Below, in pieces: positions 1-12,593 of a stretch of DNA of 64,000 nt. The translations under genes and the position numbers were made by a program. Position 1 is the first letter of the stretch. Each line of letters opens with the position of its first letter. The notes beneath the pieces were generated by a model. That model was not told the DNA's origin. It searched no databases and was given only the letters and a program-made list of their open reading frames with translations. This DNA is from Pseudo-nitzschia pungens (lineage: Eukaryota; Bacillariophyta; Bacillariophyceae; Bacillariales; Bacillariaceae): the NCBI GenBank assembly GCA_037355855.1, contig CM074762.1, positions 2,852,001-2,916,000 of the forward strand, written 5' to 3'.

Positions 1-265
1 GTTTAGATGACTATAGAATGAGGTGCTTTAGCTTCCCAACCTTGGCGCGTATCAAACATAACCTTGGTGGAATTTCGTCGCAATATTAGGATAGAATTTA
101 TCTCGTCACAAAAACGAACAATATCTCATCCGCAAGCGGTGAGAAGATGTCAAGATTGTAACAAAAAGGTTAAATATCGAACTGTCAGGGGAAGATAATC
201 CCGCATACAGGGGAAGTAACAGTGCTAAAGGTTTTTGAGATATCGTTAGAGTTTCCGTTCAACGA
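1..265. other. AT-rich flank, no gene seen
   Basis: This is the 3' flank of the RecN-like gene. I see no convincing reading frame, RNA gene or repeat in it. Confidence 0.5.
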
Positions 266-3059
266 TCAGTCTGAGGGATGCCTTTTCTGTGACCTTCCTT
301 TGATTGACGATGCATCTCGAAGAAGAGCTTCTGCAAATACTTCTGCCTCATCCGCGACCATGTCCCCCGAAGCCATTCGTGCTAACTCTTTCCGCCTTTC
401 TACGCCAAAAATTGGCTTTGCTACGATATCAAACAACCTTCCGTTGTCATCAGCTTTGCCTCTGTGCACACAAATATGAGTGTCGGCGATAGCTGCCAAC
501 GAAGGACTGTGTGTGATTGACAGGACCTGGCATGCCTTGGATTGGTCGAACAACATCTGTGCGACAGAAATTGATGCGCGTCCTCCAACGTGAGCATCGA
601 TCTCATCATAAATGACAGCCACCGGTAATATGCTTGGCACTTCATCCTCCTCACTTGCAACAAATTCGGCAGAAGCCCCGCCGATTGCACTGATGGATCC
701 CGGAATTTCGCATTCAATTGCCAATAAAATTCTAGCTTTTTCACCGGAGCTTGCTACGGTTTCTATTTTCCCACCAATCAGTTGGTTTTTCGGAGCAATC
801 TCGGTTGTCATCGAAGTGCCATTGCGCATATTTTTGTCGTCATGGAGAAGAAAAAAGTCCACTTCATCGGCCCCCAACTGGGATTTTGCGTACGAGGGGT
901 TTTCTATTTGTGACAAACGAGCTTCGAATTTTGAATTTTCCATCCCCAAGCGAGGGAGCCGGCGAGTGATAGATGCCGATATGCGCTGACAAAGTGTACT
1001 TCTTGCCTTGCTCAAGACACGGCAACCGTCTTTCAATTCGTCCAGTGCCATCTGCTCGGCAATCTTTGCTTCCGGCAATAGTCTGGCAGCTTCCACACCT
1101 CCGTTGAGTTCGTTTTTCAGAGTCTCGTGGCACAAAGGGAGCTGATACGGAGGAACCCCGTGCTTTCGACCCAAGGTGTTCCATTCCGTAATATAATTCA
1201 ACAATTCTTCGGTGCTCACAGAGCAAACTTTGCGGGAAGCCCGCAATGTTGCTATCAGACCCTTTTCGTCGTCGTCCAAAACATCGGAACACTGCAACAG
1301 CGCGTCCTCGACTAGATTCAGCATTTCGTGGGCCCGTTCGGTCGCGAGAGCAACCCTGCTTTTCGCGGTTTTGCCAGCATCGGGGGTGGTGTCCGAGTCT
1401 CTCGAGTGGGGTGCCGCTGCTGCTGTGTCCAGCAAGAGCTGCCGGGTGCGATCCAGTGCGGTCCGAGCCGAATCCGAAGCCGACAAGGACGCGAGCGAAT
1501 CGCGGGCTTCGGTCGCGGCTAGAATCCTTGCATCCAATGCCTTTAGATAATCGTGGAGATCCAGCAAGGTTTCGTACAAGGACGAAGAAAACCGATCTGC
1601 GCTACCACCTTTGGAATCGCTTTCGGTCCCGGCTGCTCCCGCCGAAGTCCCCGCCCAATCCATAGCATCCAGTTTCTTCAGCAACAGCATCAGCTCCGGC
1701 TCGGCCAGTTGCCCCCTTGCACCATCGCCGTCGAACGAGAACGACTCCTTCACATCGGAGATCCGGCGTTCAAAGCCGTCGAGTTCCTCGATCCAGTGCC
1801 GGAGCAAATCGAATTGCTGTTCGTTCCGGTCGTCGTCGGCACCCCGCACCATGGATGCCGGAAGCACCTGTTGGTCGAGTTCGTCCTCCAGAGATTCTCG
1901 TTCCTTTTTCCTTCTGCGATAGGTCGTTTGCAGCTGGCGCACCCATACCAGGACCGCGGACGGTATGCCGCTGTCGATCATGTTCATGCGCGACGCCGGT
2001 CGTCCCAGGGCGGCCGCGGCCACCGGGGCGTTGACGATCGCCACGAGCGGCGACGCGACGGCCCGGAGCACCTTGAGGGTCACCGGGCGGTCGTTGACGA
2101 AACAATTCGATTTGAGGCGGTGTCCCGCCGCCGTTATGACGCGTCTCAACCGCAGGGTGACAGCCGGGTTGCTTTCGTTCTCGTTCTCGTTTTCGATTTC
2201 GTTTTCGTTCCCCGGTGTGTCCAGAAACTGGGACGGTTCGAGGCCCATTCGGCGCACGGCCGTTCGCACAAAGGTCTGGTGCGCCTCGTCGCGCAGGGAA
2301 AGGACCATTTCGACCGATGCCGAGGGCGGGGTTGCGTCCTCCCGATTCGTTTCACCGTCCGTGTTCCCAGTGGCATCGCTGTCGTGAATCATGGAGGCGC
2401 TGGCTTTCCCTCCCGTTAGCAGGTCCGCGATTTTGGACACCAGCAGGGACTTTCCGCTGCCCGTTTCTCCGGTGATGCAGACCAGGTTCCCGTTCGAATT
2501 GGAATGAGTGCCGGATCCATCCCCGGCAGCAATACTGTCGTCTTCGTCGTCGTCGTCGATTGTCGCCTCTGTATCGGCTGTCGTTGCTTCGAATTCCAAC
2601 ACCACAAAGCCATCATCTTCCAGTTTGCCACTGGTCATACCGGCAAAATTTTGGCAGCGGATGCTAGTGATCCGGCTTTGTGGTTGTCGATCGTCGGCTG
2701 CGTGTGCCGAAGAATCGGTTTTCATCGGGTCCTCATTCTCCGGGGCCGACGATGGTGCGGTGGGGTCCCGCAGCGGAGTTCCGTCCGATTCGGCATACAA
2801 GTAGCATCTTGTTCTGCCGATGCTTCCGGTATGCGCGATTGTGGTTTTCGTTTTGTGACGGAGATGTTATCGTTCTGGTGCCAACTCTCGTGGTGGTCGG
2901 AAGGAATGCCCGGGCGCAAGTGATCGTTGCAGTGTTGGGGTAAAACGAAGAGAACGCTAGCATCAAGAGTGTTCCGATCCATCGGCGATGGATCCGAGAC
3001 AACGCCGCTGTAGTGTTGCCCTCATTTCTTTTTCTCCTCGTAGTCCTGGTCACCGCCAT
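266..3059 (-). CDS. recN: RecN-like SMC-family DNA repair ATPase, probably plastid-targeted
   Basis: The core runs from 2725 (first in-frame ATG) to the stop at 266, about 820 residues. RecN acts in double-strand-break repair and is an SMC-type ATPase. Visible are Walker A (GETGSGKS) near the N-terminus, a long coiled-coil-like middle, an SSGEKARILLA signature, Walker B (VAVIYDEIDAHVGGRA) and a switch segment SITHSPSLAAIADTH, all in RecN order. Bacterial RecN is about 550 residues, so this copy is long and has acidic, Asn/Glu-rich inserts. An ATG at 3059 in another frame opens a signal-peptide-like segment ending in CARAFLPT, which resembles the diatom plastid motif. Joining it to the core needs removal of 1 mod 3 bases between about 2800 and 2900. 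A 37-52 nt intron starting GTCACA would do this, and so would a one-base assembly error. RecN identity is secure; the 5' end is not. Confidence 0.8.
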
Positions 3060-3896
3060 GCTCGTGTGATCATTTGATATTGCGGCACAGCGCCGGTATG
3101 CTGTAAACCTTACTTCTCGAGGTAAGCCTTATTCGAGAATCAAACGGTGTCGGTCGATGTCAATATTGTTATCGTAGACCTCCACAAGGAGTCGAAACCA
3201 GGGCCATCTGCTAAGGTTACCTACAGTTCGAGTGAAGTAAGGTTACCGTACGAAGGCGATACGAGACTTTCGATTTCTCCTGATGATTGGATGTTTCTGT
3301 CGATCAGATTGTTCGGATGAAGAATCGAATCATCAACGAAAAAGATTCGATGGTGCGCAATAAACCACGGCAACGCGCGCGGCATCATGGATTCGGGATT
3401 GATTCATTCGATTCGTTCAGCATCCATGACTGATGGGTTTTCTCGATTGTCGATTGTTTGGATATCAGATATTGTATTCATAGATACTATAAATATGATA
3501 TGAGGGTAACCGTGTACTCATTCCGGATTATGTCCGAAGAAGCTCTTGTTGACTGATGAGACTTCCAACAACGACAACATCCTGGAAACAACACTAAACT
3601 AGTAGCAATAACTCTTCGTCTCATTCCATCGGACCGCGTGAAATGACCATCGACCATGGCATAATCGAGAAAAAAAATAATATCTTCATTCGTTTTCGGA
3701 CACAAGATTATTCGAGCCAAGCAACTCGACCGGCGTCACTAATTCACAACGCAGCACAGCACTCAAAACCACAAAAGACAGGCCAGGAAGCACCAGCAAC
3801 AAAGCAACACACGCGAGAGAATCCCGAGACAAAAACAGAAAGCATCGAATCAATCAATCAATCGGACCCTGCATCGTTTCGTTCCTCCGCACAACC
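3060..3896. promoter_or_regulatory. Head-to-head intergenic region between the RecN-like gene and COG1
   Basis: This 0.84 kb AT-rich stretch must hold both 5' flanks. It carries two copies of the AAGGTTAC word (3213-3220 and 3239-3246). A purine/CA-rich, probably transcribed leader lies just before the COG1 ATG. No convincing gene is seen. Confidence 0.45.
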
Positions 3897-6800
3897 ATGT
3901 CGAGTTTGCCGCCCCCTCCGCCTCCGTCTCCGATGGTGAAGAAGAGAATGTCCAGCACATCGTCTTTGCTGTCGTCGCCGTCCTCTCTGCACCGAAAAAA
4001 TTCCGCGCTTCCTCCACCCCCCAACGTAACCCCCCAAAAGCAACAACAACTTTCACACCAGAACGGAAGCAACGGAACGGCGGGTAGCAGCTATGCCCAG
4101 AGCCTAGCTCGGAGCATGACCATCGATGAGATGAGAACCCTGCACCGGAGAGCCCTGAACGACGCCGAGGCCAAACAAACGGAACTCCGCCTGGTCCTGG
4201 CCTCGCGGTACCGAGAACTGGTGGGGAGCAGCGACGAGGTCACAAAGATGAGGGAACGCTCGCAAGAACTCGACGATCTGGTCTCCGCCCTGCCGAAGCT
4301 CATGGAAAAGCTCCTGACGGAATCGGATGCCGCTCGGAAATTGCCCTTGGCCGAGGGAGAAAAAGATGCACAAACCGAGGCCTCCGGGAACGAACGCGCT
4401 GCCGCCTTGCTGCTGCGCCAAAACCTCTCCTGTCTGCCTCGTGTAGTCCACCGCGCTCTGGACAAGAGCAAGGTGTACGAAGCGACCGAATCGCTCATGG
4501 AGCTCTTTCGATTGATCTCCGAGCAGACCGACGAGTATCCTTTGGCCACCGCGTTGTCCTCCACTTCCTCGTCTTCGCTGGCAACGTCTTCCTTGCTACA
4601 ACACGATGCCCTCCTTCGGTCGCAAATCAGGATGACCTTTCTGCACGTCCAGACCCTTCCGGTAAAGATCACCCGCATCTCGAAGCGAATCTTGCATTCC
4701 GCGGCGTCCTTTGGCAGTTCACTACACGGCAGCGAACGGCACGGCGATGGCGAAGCAGCGGTAGCAGTGCCGCTCAACCCAAAGTACGGAGCCCACCGAT
4801 CGGCCGCAGCACTGTCGGCACTCGACATGCTGACGATACAGAAAGAGCAATCACCGTCGCATCCCTCATCGTCGCGGCCCGTCGAACTCCTCGACATGTA
4901 CTTCGATGCCAAGGCAAAGCTATTGCAATCTCTTCTCGATCAACTCAACAACAGCGGCGGCGGCGACGGCGCTGCTGGAAACCGGGGTGGTAGCACCAAC
5001 AACGCCGAGGAAATTCTTTCCAAGATTGTCCTCATCATTCAGTACGACATCATTCTTCACCCCTACCAGATCTTTGTTCTCCGTAAATTCCCAACCCATA
5101 GCGACAGCGACAGCGACACGGACCAAATGATGAGATCCCTGCCACTCTTTCCGGCAGCCGTCGTCCAAACCAAGGCCTCCAACTTTTTGTCGGCCCACCT
5201 GCCGCTCATCCGCACCAAGGTCAAGATTGTTCTGGTAGACATTGCGGGAACGACGGCATCGGCACTGGGAAAAATACGGCAGTCGTTGTACGATAAGACG
5301 GACGGCGTCGAATGCACCGAAAAACTGAACGACTCGGACGGAATCTGTACCTGGGACGAAGCCGTAGGGGGCGTTGTGGATGTTCCGAGCCTGCTCGTGC
5401 GCATTGGTGGCGTTGGAGTGGGCCCTTCTGTCTCTCCCGAGTCGCCGTCGTCGTCCGGTGTCCAGTCGCAGGCGAAGAGCGATCGCAAGTTTTCTCTGTG
5501 GAGCGTTCTGTTCTCCAACACCTTCTCGTCCCTGGTGCACTCGCTGCTGACGAGTTCCTTCCAATCGGTGCACACGAAACTCGTCTCCACCCTGCGGCTC
5601 TCCCTCACAAACGCTCCCCCGCTCCAATCCATTCTTCCGCACGAGGCGTACCGAAACACACTCAACATTGCCTCGCAGCTGGACTCGGCCCTTTTGAAGG
5701 TCAGCGACGACGCCCACGAACTGTTGGTGCACGCCGAGGAGCGGGTCGAGAGCGAGCGGCGTCTGCGCCAATCTCTGTACGTGCAGACCTGCGAAATCAT
5801 GGGTCGTCTGATCTGTGAGCTGCGACGAATGTTGTTGACCACAAACAAGTCGTCCGAAAACTACGACGCCGTCAAGCATTTGATCGTGGGCAGGCTTTGT
5901 CACCTGCTCAAGTTTCGATTGACGGCTCTCTCGACGTTGCTGGATCCCAACTCCTCGCCGGCCGTTCTGCACCACGGTGGTGGCATGATTTCGATCATGG
6001 AACTATCGTCGGCCTTTGAGCTTGCCGACGACAACGACGACGGCCTGATTACCTTCCAAGAAGCCATGGAAGCGGTGGACAGTGCCTTTTCCGGAACCCA
6101 CTTTCACGGCGCCGAAATGGTCCGCGAAACATTGCTGTTGCCGGCGGTTGGGAGGGGGAAAAGCAGCGCACCGACCACCGATTCCGGGGTTGCCGATTCC
6201 AAGGGAGCGGTCACACCCCAGGACGTGACTCTGGATGAACTGACTCTATTGCTGGCGAGAGGCCTCCGCCACGACAAGTCCGGTGGACACAGTGCGCTCG
6301 GCGCCATTCAGAATTCTCTGGATCGCATGATCAAAAACAGCTTTCAAAACTGGGCCAAGGAGGTTCTCAAACCCTACACAGCCATGCTGTCCGAACACAC
6401 GAAACAGTTTGTTAGTGTTGCGTGCACTTCGTCCGAAGAAGAATACCAGAGACTGCACACGTCGGCCGAGACGGCAACCGCGTCGTCGCGTCGTCGGGAG
6501 TCGTCACAAACGTATCGCCACATGTTACGAGTTATTTAATAAACATCTCCTTCGCCCTCAATCGTTCGATCTGCCCATCGGATTCTCTCCTTCCCGTGCC
6601 TTCCACGGAGTACGCCGTCGCCATGGGAGTGGATGGAGCAGGAATCCCACGCACGGTCGATACGATCCGTTGCGCTTTGTTGAAAGAAGGACTGGAAGGA
6701 GTCACGAGCATCCTTGCCGAACACGTTGGAGCGGCGCTCGAGGGCACCTCTGCTCCTATCTTGAAGGAAAGTGGGCCGTCGGGGATCGCTCAATTGAAGA

Positions 6801-7303
6801 ACGATCTTTCCTTCCTGCAAACTTGCTTTTTCAAGCGCAACCAACACGGATTCGGTACGAACGAATCGGTAGAGAAGTCGAAGGCCGAACTTCAAAACAT
6901 TATCCGAAAAACCGACATTTTGTTCCGTCGTGCGTGCAACATGAACACGGTCCGGGAAATCGAAGGAAAGCAGGAGTATTTGTTCGAGGCATGTGAGTTG
7001 TTCGTTTCGTCTTTGTTTGGGAAGGACAAAGCATCGGCTGTTGTCGGGATGGGAGATCTTGGAATTTCGTCATCGGACTTTTCACTACAGACTGCTGGAA
7101 AGACACCTCTCTTCCATCCTCCCCTAGAATCATCCTGCCGATTCCCGTTGCTGCCCATCCAAGCCGATCGCACCCTCAGCGGTGTACAGGCTCGTGGAAA
7201 GTACAAAGAGAAAGAAGAGAACGAACGAAACTCCCAGAGTGTTGGAAGCGGTGCCGTGCGCGCAGGATTCGGTTTCTTCAGTTCTATGCTGAAAACTAGT
7301 TAA
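3897..7303 (+). CDS. COG1: Conserved oligomeric Golgi complex subunit 1 with an internal EF-hand
   Basis: Model join(3897..6530,6611..7303), 1108 residues. COG1 is a subunit of the COG tether for retrograde vesicles at the Golgi. The N-terminal third has the family pattern: a helical stretch with ALNDAEAKQTELRLVLASRY followed by RELVGSSDEVTKMRERSQEL, then a long helical body. The first frame stops at 6539. A phase-0 intron of 80 nt (GTTATT to CGGAG, with a pyrimidine-rich 3' part) brings in the second frame, which carries about 230 more helical residues and ends in a Ser/Gly-rich tail. The total matches plant and animal COG1 (about 980-1070). Odd: residues about 708-735 contain a textbook EF-hand loop, DDNDDGLITFQE, not part of the family as I know it. 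The 3' end lies only 89 bp from the convergent M16 gene. The donor is non-ideal, so the junction is less certain than the identity. Confidence 0.78.
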
Positions 7304-7392
7304 AAGCATGCCAAAACATTTAAAATCTTTAGCGAACAAATTGTACTGTACCCTGAAATGAATAGCTGTGCAAGTGCCAAACTATGATTACT

Positions 7393-10300
7393 TTATGCCA
7401 GAAGCTTTGAACGGTCTTTGCGGTATGCAGCGATGTCATCGATCCCTAGTACAACCTCCGTACTCTTGCTGCCTGTCGATGATCCATAACCGGTAGAGAG
7501 TGCGGGCTTCGTCGCGGTTGTAGGACCAACTTGGGGAATCATTTCGGTGATGAGGACACGACGTCCGTCTTTCACGTAGATTCTATCCCAGAAATCCACG
7601 AGATCTTCCTTCTTGAGATCTAGGAGTGCAGCTACGTCCCTCTGGCGACGATCGAATTGCATTCGTCCACTCGAAATCTCGGCCCAATTTCGAGTTGTTT
7701 CGGTGGCTAGATCTTTGTCGGGCTCGGTCTTTCTGTCGATCATTGACTTGACATACACCGCAAAATCCGCATCCCCCAGTGTTTCGAGATATTTCGGACG
7801 AATGTTATCCAAATATTTCATGATTTCGTTCGTCAACTTTTCGTTCTTAGCGGAGCTCGACTGAACGATAAAACCCAACGATTTGGTTTTGCCAACCGCC
7901 CGAACACCAGACGAGACAATGTAACCAAGCTGCTGTCTGGTTCGGAGCTCGTCATAAAATTGTTCTCCAACAATGTTCCCAATAAGTTCCATCAAAACAT
8001 GTTCTTTTGGTTCTTCCGAGAGGCCTTGGATTGAGACGTAGGACGCAGCATTGCCGTTCTCCGCGTTGGGTTCTGATCGAGGAGAGAACAGCGGTAGAAC
8101 ATTGATTATCGCAATTGAGGAAACGGTTCGGAAAATTAAAAGACGACTCAGAACCGGCTGTCAACAAAATGCATGCCTTCAGCCTTTCACTCATAAACTT
8201 CTTCGACTTACCCGAAATGACCAATCGAGTACCCTTCGAGCTCGCGGGGCTTTCTGGTAGAGGGAGTGGCGCTAACTCGGGTGGGAATTCCTCTACAGAT
8301 ATTGGTTTGAAATCAAGAGCCTTATCAATGGAGGAAACTAATGTCTGTGCCTGCTTTTGGTCCACATTACCTTGTACCAGTGCAATTCCTTTTCCAGAAG
8401 ACCATACAGAACTCACATACGACTCAAGGTCAGCAAGAGTCATTTCCTGTGTTGCTGCCAGCAACTCTTTGTTGTCGTATTCGAAACCAGGAGGTTTCAT
8501 CATAAGCGTTGTGTAGTACGCACAGTGTGCATAAGGCTTGAAGTAGAAATGGATTTTTGACGCACAAAAAGAAAAGAACCGGATGAGCGCTTAATCAACA
8601 CGAACCACATTCTCGAGGCTGCGGTTGGTCGCAAACACACTTAATGCGGGGTCATCCATGGATCGAAAGTCAAACAATCATACTGAGTATACCGTACCTG
8701 CTTTGCATTAAAACCCTTCAATTTCATTGGGTTGTGGATTGAACAAAAAGCAAAATGTGTGAGATTGGGGATTGTTGACCGAGCCCTTTGTCCGATTGAT
8801 CGGTTCACTTACTTCGAAGCCTCTGATTTGAAGATCTTTGTAGCGGTCAAACTCTGCCTCGTCCTTGGGCAAAATATTCTTCATATCAGTCGTTATTTGT
8901 TTCGATACATACTTTGCAAAGTCTTCGAGCTTGTCATTGTACCCACCGAATGTCAATCGAACACCACGCGGAATCACTCGGACGTCATAAGTGAGTCCGG
9001 CAAGTCCTGCGTCATAAGCATATTCGGTGAGGTGATCTGCTACGCAAAATTCGTACATGTTGGAAAGCGCCGCTGCCTTCGCGGAAGAGTATACCTCTTT
9101 TGTAAGCAGCTCGAAAATCACAAAGGCCTTGGGCTGACCAAATGTGTCGTCTGCCTTGTAGTACACCGTCCATCGTCCATTTTCTCCGTCATCGCGAATG
9201 ACTCTGGGCGGAGGAATGGGAGCCATTCGATCTTCAAAACTTCGCGGAGCCTTGCCAACATTTGGTTTGGGAGGAAACTTAAGCTTCAGCCCATTTTCTG
9301 ACGGGATGAAAACATTTTTTCTGGGAAACGTGATTCCAAAGTCATCGACACTGGTGGGGTTTTTCCATTGGAGCATGGTAGAAATCGGGACGGGATCTAC
9401 TCTGTAATCTGTTCCGTACCAGTACTCCTTTTGATGGGTATCTCCTTTGTATGACTTCGATATGATGGTGTACATGGCGTTGTCGACCGTGAGATTGTCA
9501 ACAAAGTCCGAGGCAAGCTTCCTCGTGTAATCGAGCTGCGCCGTCGAGTCGAAAGCTGTCCTTGCGGCATTCGACGCCAGTAGCGTTGTGGCGTCGTCCT
9601 GGCGCAAGGCAAGTCGGCGTGGACCGGCGACGCACAAAGATGGAGGGTAGTCCTGAAGCGAGCTCGACAACGATTGCAAATAGTTACTGACACTACCCTT
9701 GGACGAGAATCTCCATCCCAGCTCTTCCAACTGCAGAACTTCGTTGAAAATGTATTTTGGTACCGGTCTGCTTCGAATCATGTTGATGGTAGCATAGATG
9801 GCTTCTACAACCTGATCGACCTTCTCCAATCCCGATTTCGTCAGAGTGGCCGTAACATCGAAGGTTTCAAAGTCCGAAAGATTCTCTCCGCCCCCGGCAG
9901 ACAAGGAGTTGACCCATCCCTTGTTTTTGAGATAGGACAGAAGTGATCCGGGACCCTCGTGGCCTATGATGTGACCCACGTACTGTGCTTGCTTTGTCAA
10001 CAACGCATCTTGACGATCTTTTTCGTCCTTGTACGGAATCGGCCAGACGATGCTAACCTGCCGCAAATCGCTCACCGGAACGATCTTCACAACGTTCCCA
10101 AAGGACGGAATGACGCTGTTGTTCGGATCGAAGGGCGGTACCACTCCCATCCACTCCTTCTCGGGGGCACCGGCATTCCGATTCGGAATGTTGGCAAAGG
10201 AGTCTCGCGCCATCTTTTTCAGTGTATCGAGGGATTGGGGTCCAACAATGGCCAGCGTCATCTGATCGGCACTGTAATGCTTTTCGTAAAATTCGATCAG

Positions 10301-11266
10301 AGACTGGCGCAGGTCGATGCCTTTCTTTTTCGTGTCGTCGAGCAGCGTCTTTTTGTTTCCGGTAAAGAACTTGGAATGCGGATGGTCTTTGTTCTGGCGC
10401 TCCTTGTTGATCTGATACACCCGAAAGCTATCGGTTTGCAGATTTTTGGAATTCTCGCTCTCGATGGCGTTCAACTCTCTTCCGGTGGCCGCCTCCGTGA
10501 AGAGAGGCGAGGTGAAAAACGAGCCAAACCGCTTCAGCCCTTCCGCGAGTTTTTCGTCGGCTTCGGCTTGCAGCGTAAAGTAGTAGCACGTGTCTTCCGA
10601 TGCCGTGTAGGCATTGGAAGACCCTCCGTTCGCGGACAGGAATTCTTCGAACGAATTCTCGTTCGGGTATTCCTTGGTGCCCAAGAACAACATGTGTTCG
10701 TTGAAATGCGCCAGTCCGGGAATATCGAGTGGGTCGGAGCAGGCGCCGACGTGCACGTCCATTGCCGCACCGGCTTCGTTCGAGGTTGGGTCGGAACACA
10801 AGACCACTCGCAATCCATTCTCGAGCACTTCGACCAGATACTCTCGATCGTCGGACGGAGGTATCACGACCTTGACCCCGGACCAATCGGGAATTGCCGA
10901 TCCCGTCGAGACTTTTTCGAGCACTGGTTCGGCGTTTGCCGCTTTCGGCGATGGAAAGAGGGCGGATCCTGCCGAAGCAGCCAGCATGGCCTGCAGCATT
11001 TGTCGTCGCAGTGCACTCGATTCGGCCATGCTATTGGCATTGGCATCGGAATTGGAAATAGAATTTGCATCGGCGTTTTCACTCTTTGCGAAAAACGGCG
11101 ATTGAATGCGAGTTTTGTCCCGATTGCCCATTTTCGGACCTTGCAAGCTTTTTGGAACAAATGCATCAACGACAGTGAGGCCCGAGTCCGTCAATCCACC
11201 CGGCATCGTCAGCAAGGCCGACATCGACAGAAACACGGCCGCTTTGTTGCCCCGGATAAAAACCAT
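7393..11266 (-). CDS. M16 (insulinase/pitrilysin) metalloprotease with a plastid/thylakoid-lumen presequence
   Basis: Model complement(join(7393..8072,8212..8536,8813..11266)), 1152 residues. This is an IDE-like zinc peptidase. The inverted zinc motif HFNEH lies in GLAHFNEHMLFLGT (about residues 181-194), and the distal zinc ligand lies in ELNAIESEN about 75 residues on. The C-terminal half has QFYDELRTRQQLGYIVSSG, the conserved M16 product-side domain. Introns are GTAAGT/AG: 276 nt in phase 0 and 139 nt in phase 1, and each junction restores the family alignment. The N-terminus is tripartite: a signal peptide, a plastid-type motif VDAFVPK (34-39), then RRQMLQAMLAASAG (87-100) ending in AANA|EP, like a twin-arginine lumen signal. 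M16A enzymes usually degrade peptides; a role in lumen peptide turnover is my inference. The start is the first Met that gives this presequence. Confidence 0.85.
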
Positions 11267-12593
11267 CTTTGCAGTCTGTTGTATTAACAGGTGGAATGCA
11301 CAAAGAAGGAAGTCGACCGAACTTTTTGCCGACCCTCTGGAGTATCCTCTCCGAACAAATGGTTGATAACAAAAGAAATCTGATCGTCTTCGACTTCTCC
11401 GAAGATGCTGATGCGATTTGATATTCGGTGTCGGCTTTTTCCTATTTATTTCGTGAGAAAAAGAAAATGAATGAGACTCACTGATGACGTCGCGTAAGCA
11501 CGGAAGGAAAAAAAGTCTGCAAATCACGTGTAGAAAATCTTGTATCTTTAGTACAGTAGTGGTTGCCGAGCATACCACCAGAAAGATAACGAACGACCTC
11601 ACACCTGTGCCGTATCATAAAATAATAAATAATGGTGACTGAGAAGCACAATCATGAGGTATGGAATATGTCTAGGAAATGCAAATCATATCTGCTTCGT
11701 CTTTGTGTCTTTCTGTGCAAAACTGGAGCAAGGGTCGACGGCTCCTGCATCATTCGCTTATTCAAAGAAGAAACACCAGCAACAATCTGAGGAGTGTGGA
11801 ATGCCTTCTTGTTGTTAGTCGTGGAGTAACAAATCAGCAGACAGTCCAACAAGAAAACACCAGCATCTGCATTGTTTGAAGCCCAATGCTGCTTCTAACG
11901 GACAGAGAACATTATGTTGCATGTATGTGCACACAAACTCTGTTGACTGTCTCTTGCGCCTGTATCTTTCCCTCCTAGAGGAAGGAGCCGAAAAGCAACA
12001 AGCTAGATAACATTCTTTGTTTTCATGGCACAGTATCGGGTATTCGTTGCCAACCAGTAAGAAATACTAGAATTGAAGAGGCAACCTTCCCAGGGCCCCT
12101 ATCCTCCGAAGATAACGCTCTGCTCTTTCTTTGGGTGGGGTGTGGATCTTCTACTTCTATTTGCATCATTACTAGAACTAGTAGTACGTACTAGTGGTCA
12201 TAGAGGACTGGTTCCCTACGAGCAATCAACCAAAGAGTATCTTGTGGAAATGTTTGTGATTGTCTCTTGAGTGCTTTATCTTCTATTCAAGTTGAATGGA
12301 ACGATTTTCTAACGCCGCCATCGAGAAGAAGGAATGTGCACTTTGTTGGGAAGTTGGCATGCGTGCCACGAATTTGCAAGGCGAGACGCGTTTCGATGGT
12401 ATGAAGCATTGGGGGTACTTCTGAATGATAAATACCGTACGATTCAATAGCGGGATATATAAACACAGTGGCTTCTCATGTTGAAACAATGATTCTGGAC
12501 GGTTCGTTACAGGCTCTTGACATGTCGTTGTTATTCTATTCTATGGACCCTATCATATTACCCTTTTCGGAGCAAATCGACCTCCTCTCACTC
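11267..12593. other. Intergenic region upstream of the M16 gene, no gene seen
   Basis: About 1.3 kb between the M16 5' end and the rhomboid 3' end. It has short purine/pyrimidine tracts and a small ACTAGT-rich patch at about 12170-12195. The reading frames here are short, have no recognisable domain and overlap on both strands. It presumably holds the M16 promoter and the rhomboid 3' UTR. Confidence 0.5.

Noticed and set aside
1553..2419. 288-codon plus-strand frame inside the RecN-like gene
   Set aside because: It is fully antisense to RecN motifs and has an Arg/His/Pro-rich composition typical of shadow frames.
4920..5975. 351-codon minus-strand frame inside COG1
   Set aside because: Antisense to a conserved gene; no recognisable domain.
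9959..11287. 442-codon open frame on the plus strand across the M16 gene
   Set aside because: It is antisense to the M16 exon, has no domain or normal composition, and arises from the codon use of the real gene.
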